A stretch of DNA of 59,550 nt from an uncultured Bacteroidales bacterium. GTDB taxonomy: Bacteria; Bacteroidota; Bacteroidia; Bacteroidales; Paludibacteraceae. The stretch is taken from contig CAMHKW010000011.1 in assembly GCA_946185835.1 (NCBI GenBank), positions 1 to 59,550 of the forward strand. Reading direction: 5' to 3'. Shown in pieces: positions 42,945-51,958 of the stretch (its first letter is position 1; the number at the start of each line of letters is the position of its first letter). The translations under genes were made by a program, and so were the position numbers. The notes beneath the pieces are model-generated. The model searched no databases, was not told where the DNA came from, and saw nothing but the letters and a program-made list of their open reading frames with translations.

Positions 42945-43562
42945 TTATTTTTTGTTTTTGTTTTTCTTCGTTTTTGTCTTTGCAGCGCTTTTCGTGTTGT
43001 CGTCTTTTTGTCCGAGTAGCACCTTAGCGCTTGCGAGTTGGAACTCTGGGAAGTCGCAGTTGAGTCGTCCATTAGAGAGTCGTCTGATATCGTCGACTAT
43101 CACCTCATCGTCGACTTGGTCTTTGTTATACAGCAGGTAGTTACGTTTCATTCGGTTAGCGATACGTACTATCAGCTCGTTTTTATGGGCTGTGTCTGTC
43201 TGTTCGATAGCCGAGTCGATCATCAGTTCTACTATTCTGCCATATTGTCGCATCTTGATGGGGTTCTCGGGATAGGAGAGTGCTTTGGGCTGATAGCGCA
43301 TCTCGTCTCGTACGGGTCGTTCGTAGGGGAAGTCGATGTCGAGGCGGAAGTCTGACATGATAGCGAGGTGGTCGTACATTTTATGCCGTTGTGCTTCGTC
43401 TTTTAAGTAGGGGAAGAGGTTGCACATAGTCTGCATGATAGCCTCCACACATCTCTCGCGCTCTTGGCGGTCGTCGAGGGTGAGGGCATATTCCACCATC
43501 CGTTGCACGTTACGTCCGTACTCGGGGATGACGATTTTTCCTTCTTGGGATGAGTATTCCAT
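42945..43562 (-). CDS. DUF4290 family protein
   Basis: 205 aa from the ATG at 43562, which overlaps the stop of the upstream nuclease gene as TAATG; the longer frame is antisense-like filler. 'IVIPEYGRNVQRMVEYALTL' and 'NLFPYLKD' are DUF4290 signatures, as is 'LDIDFPYERP'. The protein is cytoplasmic and helical and ends in a Lys-rich tail (KTKTKKNKNKK). Conserved in Bacteroidota, function unknown. Middle gene of a three-gene operon (EEP nuclease, DUF4290, WG lipoprotein). Confidence 0.85.
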   Translation of the reverse strand: MEYSSQEGKIVIPEYGRNVQRMVEYALTLDDRQERERCVEAIMQTMCNLFPYLKDEAQRHKMYDHLAIMSDFRLDIDFPYERPVRDEMRYQPKALSYPENPIKMRQYGRIVELMIDSAIEQTDTAHKNELIVRIANRMKRNYLLYNKDQVDDEVIVDDIRRLSNGRLNCDFPEFQLASAKVLLGQKDDNTKSAAKTKTKKNKNKK

Positions 43563-44632
43563 TATTTCTTTTTCTCTCTTATCACGTATATCATCGTGGG
43601 ATAGTGGTCGGCGTATCCGTCTTGCCATACGTTGGCTTTGTGTGTACGTAGCGGAGTGCCTTTGTCTTTTCCTTCTTGGACGGTGAGGAATGGCTTGTTG
43701 AATATCTGAGCCTTCCAGTATGTCCATTTCTTGCGGTCGCCATTGAGTAGCGACTCTGAGATGATAATCTGGTCGAAGAGGTTCCACGAGCCGTTATATG
43801 CGAGCGAGCCGTTGCCGCGGTCGAGGAACTTCCACATAGTGTTATACAGTCCCTGCGGTTCTACCTCTTCGCGATCTTTTTTAGCATTAAGCACCTCAGC
43901 GCACGAGTGGTTGAAGGGGTCGTCGTTGAGGTCGCCCATGATGATGATCTTGGCAGCAGGCTCTTTGAGATATATCGAGTCGCATATCTGTCGGCAGAGC
44001 ATGGCAGCTGTATCACGTGTAGGTCGTGAGGCAAGCTCACCGCCGTAACGTGAAGGCCAGTGGTTGACGATGATATGTACCTTCTCTCCTTCAAGATAGC
44101 CTGACACGAGCAGTTGCAGACGTGTCTTCACTACGCCTCCGTCAGCATAATGAGCCTTCAGCTCATGACCTTTGACATTGACGGGCTGGAATAAGTCGGG
44201 GTTATAGAAGAAGCCAACGTCTACACCACGACGGTCGGGACCTTCGAGCAGGATGGGCACGTAGTTGCGACCATACTCTCTTTTCATCTCCTCTGCTACA
44301 TCTTCCAAACAGCCGAGGTTCTCTACCTCAGCAACACCTATACAAGCTGCACCGCGGGGTGTTACGTCGGTGCCGAGTTGTGCAAGGGCGTATGCCATGT
44401 TATGCACTTTGTGACGATACTTCAGACCAGTCCAATGCATACCGCCATCGGGCAGGTACTCGTAGTCGTTTTTCCCTTCGTCGTGAATGGTGTCGAAGAG
44501 ATTCTCGAGGTTATAGAACGCTATACAGTTTACGGCAAACGACTGTGTCGTCTTGTCCGCTTTGGTTTTCTTTGCAGCGAAAGCGCCACTGCAAAATAGC
44601 ACACATAGGGTGACGAGAACAATTTTTTTCAT
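43562..44632 (-). CDS. secreted endonuclease/exonuclease/phosphatase family protein
   Basis: 356 aa from the ATG at 44632. This start is set by the promoter at 44665-44696 and yields a clean signal peptide 'MKKIVLVTLCVLFCSGAFA'; the frame opening at 44695 lies upstream of the transcript start. EEP-fold motifs: 'AFYNLENLFDT', 'GVAEVENLG' (metal Glu), 'IVNHWPSRYGG' (catalytic His), 'MGDLNDDPFNHS' (Asp/Asn), 'ADHYPTMIY' (catalytic Asp-His). It could act on nucleic acids or phosphoesters in the periplasm; substrate unknown. Confidence 0.88.
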   Translation of the reverse strand: MKKIVLVTLCVLFCSGAFAAKKTKADKTTQSFAVNCIAFYNLENLFDTIHDEGKNDYEYLPDGGMHWTGLKYRHKVHNMAYALAQLGTDVTPRGAACIGVAEVENLGCLEDVAEEMKREYGRNYVPILLEGPDRRGVDVGFFYNPDLFQPVNVKGHELKAHYADGGVVKTRLQLLVSGYLEGEKVHIIVNHWPSRYGGELASRPTRDTAAMLCRQICDSIYLKEPAAKIIIMGDLNDDPFNHSCAEVLNAKKDREEVEPQGLYNTMWKFLDRGNGSLAYNGSWNLFDQIIISESLLNGDRKKWTYWKAQIFNKPFLTVQEGKDKGTPLRTHKANVWQDGYADHYPTMIYVIREKKK

Positions 44633-44664
44633 GATATTATTATTAGAGTGTATAAATTTTTTGG

Positions 44665-44696
44665 CAAAGGTACGAAAACATTTGCACAATTCCAAA
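44665..44696 (-). promoter_or_regulatory. promoter of the EEP-DUF4290-WG operon
   Basis: On the minus strand TTTG (44696-44693), 20 nt, TACCTTTG (44672-44665). It interleaves with the divergent ssb promoter. Confidence 0.8.
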
Positions 44697-44712
44697 AGTT
44701 AGATTATTTTTG
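44681..44712 (+). promoter_or_regulatory. ssb promoter
   Basis: TTTG (44681-44684), 20 nt, TATTTTTG (44705-44712). Its -33 box lies inside the spacer of the divergent promoter. The ssb leader is about 100 nt. Confidence 0.78.
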
Positions 44713-44819
44713 CAGCCGATTTTGAAAAAATATAGTAGTCTGATACTGCCAGAGGGGCACTATTGATGCTGTTTGCAGTGTAGTATAGACTCTTTTAGTA
44801 ACACTTAAAAATTTTTATC

Positions 44820-45266
44820 ATGTCATCCGTAAACAAAGTTATTTTGATTGGCAACGTAGGTAAAGATCCTGAAGTACGTTACCTCGATCGTGGCGCGGCT
44901 ATCGCCAATTTTTCACTTGCTACAACCGAACGTGGTTACACAATGCAGAATGGGACTCAGGTGCCTGATAAGACTGAGTGGCACTATATCGTGTTGTGGC
45001 GTAATCTTGCAGAGTGGGCTGAGAAATACATTCGCAAGGGCATGAAGATATACGTAGAAGGCAAACTGCAGACCCGCACATGGGATCGCGAAGGCGTACG
45101 TCATCAGCGCACTGAGATAGTAGCAGAGAACATCCAAGTGCTGTATCGTCCGCAAGAGTTGATGCAGACCAAGCCTGGCACAGAAGCTCCCGAGAGCCAG
45201 CAAGCATCCGACACAACAGAGGTTGAAAACGTATTCGACAACCTCGACAGCGACTTTATCATCTAA
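44820..45266 (+). CDS. ssb: single-stranded DNA-binding protein
   Basis: 148 aa. The OB fold (about 1-110) begins 'SSVNKVILIGNVGKDPEVRYL' split over the first strand, followed by 'ANFSLATTERG', 'TEWHYIVLWRNLAEWAEKYIRKG' and 'VEGKLQTRTWDREGVRHQRTEI', all diagnostic. A short disordered linker leads to an acidic tail 'NVFDNLDSDFII'. The tail lacks the common DDLPF-type tip, which may affect partner binding. Monocistronic, with promoter and terminator. Confidence 0.95.
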   Translation: MSSVNKVILIGNVGKDPEVRYLDRGAAIANFSLATTERGYTMQNGTQVPDKTEWHYIVLWRNLAEWAEKYIRKGMKIYVEGKLQTRTWDREGVRHQRTEIVAENIQVLYRPQELMQTKPGTEAPESQQASDTTEVENVFDNLDSDFII

Positions 45267-45287
45267 TAATCAGGCCATAAGACCATA

Positions 45288-45313
45288 AAAGGGACGGCGT
45301 TTGCCGTCCCTTT
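45288..45313 (+). terminator. intrinsic terminator of ssb
   Basis: AAAGGGACGGC (45288-45298) and GCCGTCCCTTT (45303-45313) form an 11-bp stem with a GTTT loop. The serpin gene ends 22 nt beyond on the other strand, so the hairpin may serve both. Confidence 0.85.
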
Positions 45314-45335
45314 GTCTTTCCTTCGCAAGGAGAAA

Positions 45336-46559
45336 TCAGCTTGCGAGTACGTTGCCCACCGCAGCAAGGAAGAGGATAGTGCCGTACCGCTTTTCTCTGA
45401 TTACAAGCAGAAAGGGGCGGTCGACGACAAACTGACGACTTTCAGAAGGAGCAGCTTCCTCTTTCATCGAACCCCATGTCACCGCGGCCGCCTCCGTCCC
45501 TTCTTCGTCGACATTGACTTGACAATATTGCTTCACCTGACTGAGGTACAGACTGTTGGGACTCATCTTGCTGAAATCGGCATCAAAAGCAAAGGCATCG
45601 GTAATACCCATGGCTTTGAGTACATCGGTCAAATCGGTGTTATAACCCAACTTGAACTTAGGCAGACCCACCTCCACTTTATAATTCATTAATGACGCAA
45701 CAGCTGTCTTCCATTGGTCGGCATTGAGCTGCTCTAAAACCGACTCGACAGTGCCGTTAGCTTCAGGTAATAACACGTCCATACAATACTTACCTTCCTT
45801 GTATTTCATCTCGAGCATTGTGGCATATCCGAGGTCTGCGAAACTGAACTCCTCGGTCAGCTGCATGCGCTCGACAGTCAGCTTTTGACCACGAGAGGTG
45901 GTAAACTCTTTGGTAGCAGTATTATCCTTGTCGAACTTATTTGCCCATACACCCTTAAAATACAAAGCATTAGCCAATAGCATACGTACACCGTTCAGAT
46001 CGTTAGGGTCAACGACTTCTTTAATTAGCTTGTTGGTATTGTCGGATGCCCACTTATTGATTGTCCTTGCAGCCCCTGAAGCATTCATAAAATCGAGATT
46101 CTGAATCTGAGCCGAGAAATAATCTTTGTTTACTTGCTTGAAATCGTCGTAGAAAGGATAGCCTTCTTGTGCCCATATCGAATTGGCTATCTTCACTATA
46201 TTGGTCTTGTCTAAAGCCGGCAAGGCCTCTATAAGTTTTTTATAGTACTCATTTATCTCATTGATATCATCATCTGCAAAGCCAAGCGTTTGCTTCATCT
46301 GAACCAAAGTATTACCATCTGCGCCGTTCATCACCATTCCCAACAGCATCGAAGCTGAGAGCGGCGAGACAATAACATTCTCTGACTCTTGTTCGTTGTT
46401 ATAGACCTCGCGGAGCAGACTCCACGAGAAGTCGTTGCAGGTTGTTGTCAAACGAACTTGCTGTGGGGCAAGCTCAAGACTGACAGGTTTAGTTACCCCG
46501 TTACCGGTGCAAGAGCATAATAGTAATGCTACACATGCATAAGAGATGAGATTTTTCAT
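45336..46559 (-). CDS. serpin family lipoprotein
   Basis: 407 aa. Lipoprotein signal 'MKNLISYACVALLLCSC'. The mature part is a full serpin: 'NVIVSPLSASMLLGMVMNGADG', 'ANSIWAQEGYPFYDDF', 'NDLNGVRMLLANALYFKGVWANKFD' in two parts. The hinge 'VDEEGTEAAAVTWG' is inhibitory-type (small residues at P12-P9), then a reactive loop of about 20 residues ending 'FVVDRPFLLVIRE'. The P1 residue falls near the 'KEEAAPS' stretch but cannot be fixed by eye. Bacterial serpins trap serine or cysteine proteases; a surface form would fit a gut or oral lifestyle (inference). Confidence 0.92.
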   Translation of the reverse strand: MKNLISYACVALLLCSCTGNGVTKPVSLELAPQQVRLTTTCNDFSWSLLREVYNNEQESENVIVSPLSASMLLGMVMNGADGNTLVQMKQTLGFADDDINEINEYYKKLIEALPALDKTNIVKIANSIWAQEGYPFYDDFKQVNKDYFSAQIQNLDFMNASGAARTINKWASDNTNKLIKEVVDPNDLNGVRMLLANALYFKGVWANKFDKDNTATKEFTTSRGQKLTVERMQLTEEFSFADLGYATMLEMKYKEGKYCMDVLLPEANGTVESVLEQLNADQWKTAVASLMNYKVEVGLPKFKLGYNTDLTDVLKAMGITDAFAFDADFSKMSPNSLYLSQVKQYCQVNVDEEGTEAAAVTWGSMKEEAAPSESRQFVVDRPFLLVIREKRYGTILFLAAVGNVLAS

Positions 46560-46629
46560 ATCGCTATATTTATTTTGTATTACTGCTTTTGTATGCCGAT
46601 GGCAGTATCTGCTATTACAAACGATGCCG

Positions 46630-46661
46630 CAAAGGTACTACATTTATGCATGCAAACCAAA
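46630..46661 (-). promoter_or_regulatory. serpin promoter
   Basis: On the minus strand TTTG (46661-46658), 20 nt, TACCTTTG (46637-46630), with a leader of about 65 nt. Confidence 0.8.
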
Positions 46662-46744
46662 CAAAAGCGTGGAAGACTGATTCCGACTAAATCGCTGCAT
46701 TACTGACATGTATCAAAATCGGGTGTCTACAATTTGCGTTGCTG

Positions 46745-47524
46745 TCATTTGGCAACAGCTATTTCGACCGGACCCATAGCATAGCTTGCTATCTCATATT
46801 GGTTGAAATGGAAGACAACGCTGTCGTCGGTGACATAGAAGTTGCCATTGGGTTTGATATCCTCAACGAAGAATCCGGCGTCTTCCAGTTCCCCGACAGT
46901 AACCCCCGCACTTTGAGCTAACGAAGTCTTCATCCTCTCGCTGAGTTGCTCTTCTGTCATATCGGGCAATACATCTTTTTCGGCAAGTTGTTGTCCGGTT
47001 CGCAGGTTGATGTTATAATACATCACCGTATTTAATCCGTGCGCTCCACCATAGTAGCGATAGGTTGAGACCATGTAATACATCACATCGTCAACTATAG
47101 AGTGCACCGATGCCTGCAAATCGTATGAGGCACTGAAAAACAGCGACTGCTCCGTCTCTTCAATAGTGTCTTCAGACAGAAAGAAGTTATTGTCTTGCTT
47201 ATATACTTTCACCAGCTCACTGACCTTGGTAGCCATGGCCTGCGATGGCGATGAAGCAGGGTCGACATATACGCTGTCGATATCGGTATTGAAAACGCAG
47301 TCGATGACAAAACGTTTGACGGAGTCGAGCATCTGTGGATACGCACTTTCCGTGGGATATTCGAACACCATAGAGACATCCATCTGCTCGGTTTTATTAT
47401 CATTGGCATACACCGTTTTTGTAGTCTTGTATTGTTTGGTTGCCAACAAGTCGCCATGGTTCTGATGGCATGCCGTCAACGACAGCAATACCACACAAAC
47501 ACCTAAGAAGGAAAACTTTCTCAT
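46745..47524 (-). CDS. RsiV/PdaC-like lipoprotein (DUF3298)
   Basis: 259 aa. Lipoprotein signal 'MRKFSFLGVCVVLLSLTAC' with Cys19. The mature region has the DUF3298 pattern: 'STYRYYGGAHGLNTVMYYNINLRTG' (read as YYGGAHG then YNINLRTG), 'DVLPDMTEEQLSERM', and 'YVTDDSVVFHFNQYEIASYAMGPVEIAV' at the C-terminus. Related domains occur in the RsiV anti-sigma factor (lysozyme binding) and PdaC deacetylase. A sensory or peptidoglycan-linked role is possible but unproven. It lies downstream of the rpoC terminator. Confidence 0.82.
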   Translation of the reverse strand: MRKFSFLGVCVVLLSLTACHQNHGDLLATKQYKTTKTVYANDNKTEQMDVSMVFEYPTESAYPQMLDSVKRFVIDCVFNTDIDSVYVDPASSPSQAMATKVSELVKVYKQDNNFFLSEDTIEETEQSLFFSASYDLQASVHSIVDDVMYYMVSTYRYYGGAHGLNTVMYYNINLRTGQQLAEKDVLPDMTEEQLSERMKTSLAQSAGVTVGELEDAGFFVEDIKPNGNFYVTDDSVVFHFNQYEIASYAMGPVEIAVAK

Positions 47525-47564
47525 GTTAGTAGGTTTTATTATATTTATTGGATATTATAAAACA

Positions 47565-47607
47565 GCATCGGCTGACGCCCTGAGGTCTCAGTACCGTCAG
47601 CCGATGC
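47565..47607 (-). terminator. terminator of the rpoBC operon
   Basis: GCATCGGCTGACG (47565-47577) and CGTCAGCCGATGC (47595-47607) form a perfect 13-bp stem, with an inner CTGAG/CTCAG stem in the loop. On the minus strand TGTTTTATAAT follows. Confidence 0.8.
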
Positions 47608-47620
47608 CTGTTATTGATGA

Positions 47621-50600
47621 TTATTCTTCATCGTCGTTATCCATTTTTGCTTGCATCTCGGCATATTGTTCCTTATTTTGAACAATCAGCTGCGAGAACT
47701 CACGGAGTCCGGTACCGGCGGGTATAAGGTGTCCGCATATCACGTTCTCCTTCATGCCCTCTAAGTAGTCGACCTTACCATTGATGGCGGCGTCGTTGAG
47801 CACTTTCGTAGTCTCCTGGAACGAAGCAGCCGACATAAACGACTTGGTACCGAGTGCTGCACGTGTGATACCTTGAAGCACCTGCGACGAGGTAGCCGGC
47901 ATGGCATCGCGCACCTCAACAAGACGTTTGTCACGGCGTTTGAGACTCGAGTTCTCATCATACAGACGACGTGGTGCCACTATCTGTCCGGGCTTGAGGT
48001 TCTCTGAGTCGCCGGCATCAACAACCACCTTCTTACCCCAGATACGGTCGTTCTCCTCGAAGAAATCGTTCTTGTCGACGAGTTGACGCTCGAGGAAACG
48101 GGTGTCACCCGGATCTTGTATCTCGACCTTACGCATCATCTGGCGTACGATAATCTCGAAGTGCTTATCGTTGATCTTCACACCTTGCAGACGATATACG
48201 TCCTGCACCTCGTTGACGATATAATCCTGAACGGCGGTAGGACCTTTGATGGCGAGGATGTCATCAGGAGTGACGGCACCGTCAGAAAGCGGAGTTCCGG
48301 CACGTACGAAGTCGTTCTCTTGAACAAGAATCTGCTTCGACAGAGGGATGAGATACTTCTTCTCTTCTCCGAGTTTGGAGACTACCGACAGCTCGCGATT
48401 ACCACGTTTGATCTTTCCGAAGGTCACCTCACCGTCTATCTCACTTACGATAGCGGGGTTCGACGGGTTACGTGCCTCGAAGAGCTCGGTTACACGCGGC
48501 AGACCACCGGTGATATCGCCTGCCTTACCTACGGTACGAGGAATCTTGATAAGCAGCATACCTACCTTAACCTTGTCGCCGTTGTTGAGCACAAGGTGAG
48601 CGCCCACAGGCAAGTTGTAAGAACGCAGTATATTACCCTTAGAGTCAACGATGTTGGCAACAGGCAGTTTGTTCTTGTCTTTCGACTCGATGATGATGGT
48701 CTCTTTCAGACCTGTCTGTTCGTCTGTCTCGGTCTTAGCGGTGACGTTTTCTAATACGTCTTCGAAACGCAGCTTACCGTTGTTCTCGATAACGATAGAA
48801 GCGTTGAAGGGGTCCCACTCGCACACCAACGTGCCTTTCTCGTATTTCTTGCCGTTTTCGACATAGAGTTTGGCAGCGTAAGGTATGTTGAAGGTGGTGA
48901 GGATGACACCGGTAGCCTCATCTTTCAATCGGAGCTCGGTCTGACGGCTGACCACTATCGTCTCTTTCTTTCCGTCATCGTTTTGAGCCTCTACCGTACG
49001 AAGCTCATCGAGTTCGATGATACCATCGTACTTGAGTGTGAACGAGTTCTCGGTAGCGACGTTACCTGCCACACCTCCGACGTGGAAAGTACGCAGTGTC
49101 AGCTGAGTACCCGGCTCGCCGATTGACTGTGCGGCGATGACGCCCACTGCCTCACCTTTCTCTACCAGTCGACCGGTAGCGAGGTTACGTCCGTAGCACT
49201 TGGCGCATACGCCATGACGCGACTCACATGTGAGCACCGAACGTATCTCTACCGACTCAATAGGCGAAGCCTCGATCTTCTCGGCAGCGTCTTCGCGTAT
49301 CTCTTCGCCCGCTGCTACGAGCAGTTCGCCGGTAAGCGGATGATAGATATCGTGCACGCTGACACGACCAAGGATACGGTCATAGAGCGTTGCCACCACG
49401 TTCTCGTTTTTCTTTATCTCAGTAGCCACCAATCCACGCAGCGTACCACAGTCCACCTCGGTGATGATGACGTCGTGACTGACGTCGACAAGACGACGGG
49501 TCAGATAACCGGCATCGGCAGTCTTCAACGCGGTATCGGCAAGACCCTTACGGGCACCGTGAGTAGAGATGAAGTACTCGTTCACCGACAGACCTTCTTT
49601 GAAGTTGGCAAGAATAGGGTTCTCAATGGTCTGACCGCCCTCGGCTCCTGCTTTCTGAGGCTTAGCCATCAGACCACGCATACCCGAAAGCTGCTTAATC
49701 TGCTGCTTCGAACCACGGGCTCCGGAGTCCATCATCATGAACACCGCATTGAAACCTTGGTCGGCAGCCTCCATCTCTTTCATCAACACTTGGGTCAGAG
49801 AGTTGTCGACATGAGTCCATGTGTCGATGACCTGATTGTAACGTTCGTTGTTAGTGATAAGACCCATGTTGTAGTTGTTGGTAATCTCCTCTATCTCGGC
49901 ATTACCCTCGGCAACTAACTGAGCCTTCTCTTCAGGAATGATGATGTCGTTGAGGTTGAACGACAGACCTCCTTGGAACGCCATCTTATAACCTAAGTTC
50001 TTGATGTCGTCAAGGAACTGAGCAGTACGAGCCACTCCGCATACCTTAATCACGTCACCAATCAAATCGCGCAACGTGCTCTTCTTCATTACCTCATTGA
50101 AGTAACCCACTTCTTTGGGAACGAACTGATTGACGAGCAGACGACCGGCAGTGGTTTCGATTATCTTAGTCACGAACTTACCATCTTCAATATCTTTGAT
50201 ACGCACTTTGATGGGTGCGTGCATGTCGATACGCTTCTCGTTGAGTGCTATCTCAGCCTCTTCGGGCGAATAGAATATCATTCCCTCACCTTTGGCTCCG
50301 GTTCGTGCTTTGGTGATATAGTACAAACCAAGGACCATATCCTGTGAAGGAACGGTGATAGGTGCACCATTGGCAGGGTTGAGGATGTTATGCGAACCAA
50401 GCATAAGCAGCTGAGCCTCAAGAATAGCTTCGTTAGAAAGCGGGAGGTGCACTGCCATCTGGTCGCCATCGAAGTCGGCGTTGAAACCCGTACATGCTAA
50501 CGGGTGAAGCTGAATAGCCTTACCCTCTATCATTCGAGGTTGGAAAGCCAAGATACCTAAACGGTGCAAGGTCGGAGCACGGTTCAGCAGAACAGGATGA

Positions 50601-51907
50601 CCTTCCATCACATACTCAAGGATATCCCATATCACAGGATCTTTGCGGTCGATGACTTTCTTCGCCGACTTAACGGTCTTTACAATACCGCGCTCGATGA
50701 GTTTACGGATGATAAACGGCTTATACAGCTCGGCAGCCATGTCTTTGGGCAGACCACACTCGTGCATCTTCAGTTCCGGACCTACTACGATGACCGAACG
50801 AGCCGAATAGTCGACACGTTTACCGAGCAGGTTCTGACGGAAACGTCCTTGCTTTCCCTTCAGCGAATCACTCAGCGACTTAAGAGGACGATTGGCATCG
50901 GACTTAACAACCGACGACTTGCGCGAGTTGTCAAGCAACGAGTCGACTGCCTCTTGAAGCATACGCTTCTCGTTACGAAGGATGACTTCGGGGGCTTTGA
51001 TCTCGATAAGACGCTTTAGACGGTTGTTACGGATGATGACACGACGATAGAGGTCGTTCAAATCGGAGGTCGCAAAACGACCACCATCAAGCGGTACGAG
51101 CGGACGAAGCTCAGGAGGTGTAACAGGTATCACCTTCAGTATCATCCATTCGGGTTTGTTCCGGTTTTTCGACGCACGGAACGACTCCACAACCTGCAGA
51201 CGTTTCAAAGCCTCTGCTTTGCGCTGCTGAGAATTGTCTTTCTGAGCCTTGTCGCGAAGCTGATACGACAGCTCATCCAGGTCTATCTTGACAAGCATAT
51301 CATAGATAGCCTCAGCACCCATCTTCGCAATAAACTTATTCGGATCGTCGTCGCTCAAGTACTCGTTGCCTTGCGGCAGACGGTCGATCAGCTCAAGATA
51401 CTGGTCCTCATCAAGTAAGGCATTGTTCTCTACCGTGGTATCGCCCACCACTTCGCCTTCGAGCACACCGCTTTGTATCACGATGTACTTCTCGTAGTAG
51501 ATGACAGCATCAAGTTTCTTGGTAGGCAGTCCGAGCAGGTAACCCATCTTATTGGGCAGCGAACGGAAGTACCAGATATGAGCTACAGGAACCACGAGAT
51601 TGATATGCCCCATACGTTCACGACGCACTTTCTTTTCGGTAACCTCAACACCGCAGCGGTCGCAGACGATACCTTTATAACGGATACGTTTGTATTTGCC
51701 ACAACTGCATTCATAGTCGCGTGTCGGACCGAAAATACGCTCGCAGAACAGACCATCACGCTCGGGTTTATAAGTACGATAGTTGATGGTCTCGGGTTTC
51801 ATCACTTCACCGCTCGACTGACGTAAGATCTCCTCAGGCGAGGCAAGACCTATCGTAATCTTATTGAAAGCGGTGGTTTTCTTGTTATTATCTTGTTTGT
51901 AAGCCAT
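47621..51907 (-). CDS. rpoC: DNA-directed RNA polymerase subunit beta'
   Basis: 1428 aa. The N-terminal zinc site '[21 protein letters not shown]' is split here as CxC and CxxC pairs. The catalytic loop '[12 protein letters not shown]' holds the three Mg-binding Asp. '[23 protein letters not shown]' (bridge/trigger region, two parts) and the second zinc site '[17 protein letters not shown]' follow. The C-terminus '[12 protein letters not shown]' is acidic. It follows rpoB by 51 bp and is terminated by the hairpin at 47565. Confidence 0.98.
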   Translation of the reverse strand: MAYKQDNNKKTTAFNKITIGLASPEEILRQSSGEVMKPETINYRTYKPERDGLFCERIFGPTRDYECSCGKYKRIRYKGIVCDRCGVEVTEKKVRRERMGHINLVVPVAHIWYFRSLPNKMGYLLGLPTKKLDAVIYYEKYIVIQSGVLEGEVVGDTTVENNALLDEDQYLELIDRLPQGNEYLSDDDPNKFIAKMGAEAIYDMLVKIDLDELSYQLRDKAQKDNSQQRKAEALKRLQVVESFRASKNRNKPEWMILKVIPVTPPELRPLVPLDGGRFATSDLNDLYRRVIIRNNRLKRLIEIKAPEVILRNEKRMLQEAVDSLLDNSRKSSVVKSDANRPLKSLSDSLKGKQGRFRQNLLGKRVDYSARSVIVVGPELKMHECGLPKDMAAELYKPFIIRKLIERGIVKTVKSAKKVIDRKDPVIWDILEYVMEGHPVLLNRAPTLHRLGILAFQPRMIEGKAIQLHPLACTGFNADFDGDQMAVHLPLSNEAILEAQLLMLGSHNILNPANGAPITVPSQDMVLGLYYITKARTGAKGEGMIFYSPEEAEIALNEKRIDMHAPIKVRIKDIEDGKFVTKIIETTAGRLLVNQFVPKEVGYFNEVMKKSTLRDLIGDVIKVCGVARTAQFLDDIKNLGYKMAFQGGLSFNLNDIIIPEEKAQLVAEGNAEIEEITNNYNMGLITNNERYNQVIDTWTHVDNSLTQVLMKEMEAADQGFNAVFMMMDSGARGSKQQIKQLSGMRGLMAKPQKAGAEGGQTIENPILANFKEGLSVNEYFISTHGARKGLADTALKTADAGYLTRRLVDVSHDVIITEVDCGTLRGLVATEIKKNENVVATLYDRILGRVSVHDIYHPLTGELLVAAGEEIREDAAEKIEASPIESVEIRSVLTCESRHGVCAKCYGRNLATGRLVEKGEAVGVIAAQSIGEPGTQLTLRTFHVGGVAGNVATENSFTLKYDGIIELDELRTVEAQNDDGKKETIVVSRQTELRLKDEATGVILTTFNIPYAAKLYVENGKKYEKGTLVCEWDPFNASIVIENNGKLRFEDVLENVTAKTETDEQTGLKETIIIESKDKNKLPVANIVDSKGNILRSYNLPVGAHLVLNNGDKVKVGMLLIKIPRTVGKAGDITGGLPRVTELFEARNPSNPAIVSEIDGEVTFGKIKRGNRELSVVSKLGEEKKYLIPLSKQILVQENDFVRAGTPLSDGAVTPDDILAIKGPTAVQDYIVNEVQDVYRLQGVKINDKHFEIIVRQMMRKVEIQDPGDTRFLERQLVDKNDFFEENDRIWGKKVVVDAGDSENLKPGQIVAPRRLYDENSSLKRRDKRLVEVRDAMPATSSQVLQGITRAALGTKSFMSAASFQETTKVLNDAAINGKVDYLEGMKENVICGHLIPAGTGLREFSQLIVQNKEQYAEMQAKMDNDDEE

Positions 51908-51958
51908 AATTACTTTTATTTTAGCGAGAAGACAGAATATTCCCGCCGGTTGACGTTA

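Noticed and set aside
43563..43787. Longer N-terminus for the DUF4290 protein
   Set aside because: The extra 75 codons lie inside the EEP nuclease gene in another frame; the ATG overlapping the stop (TAATG) gives the family-like start.
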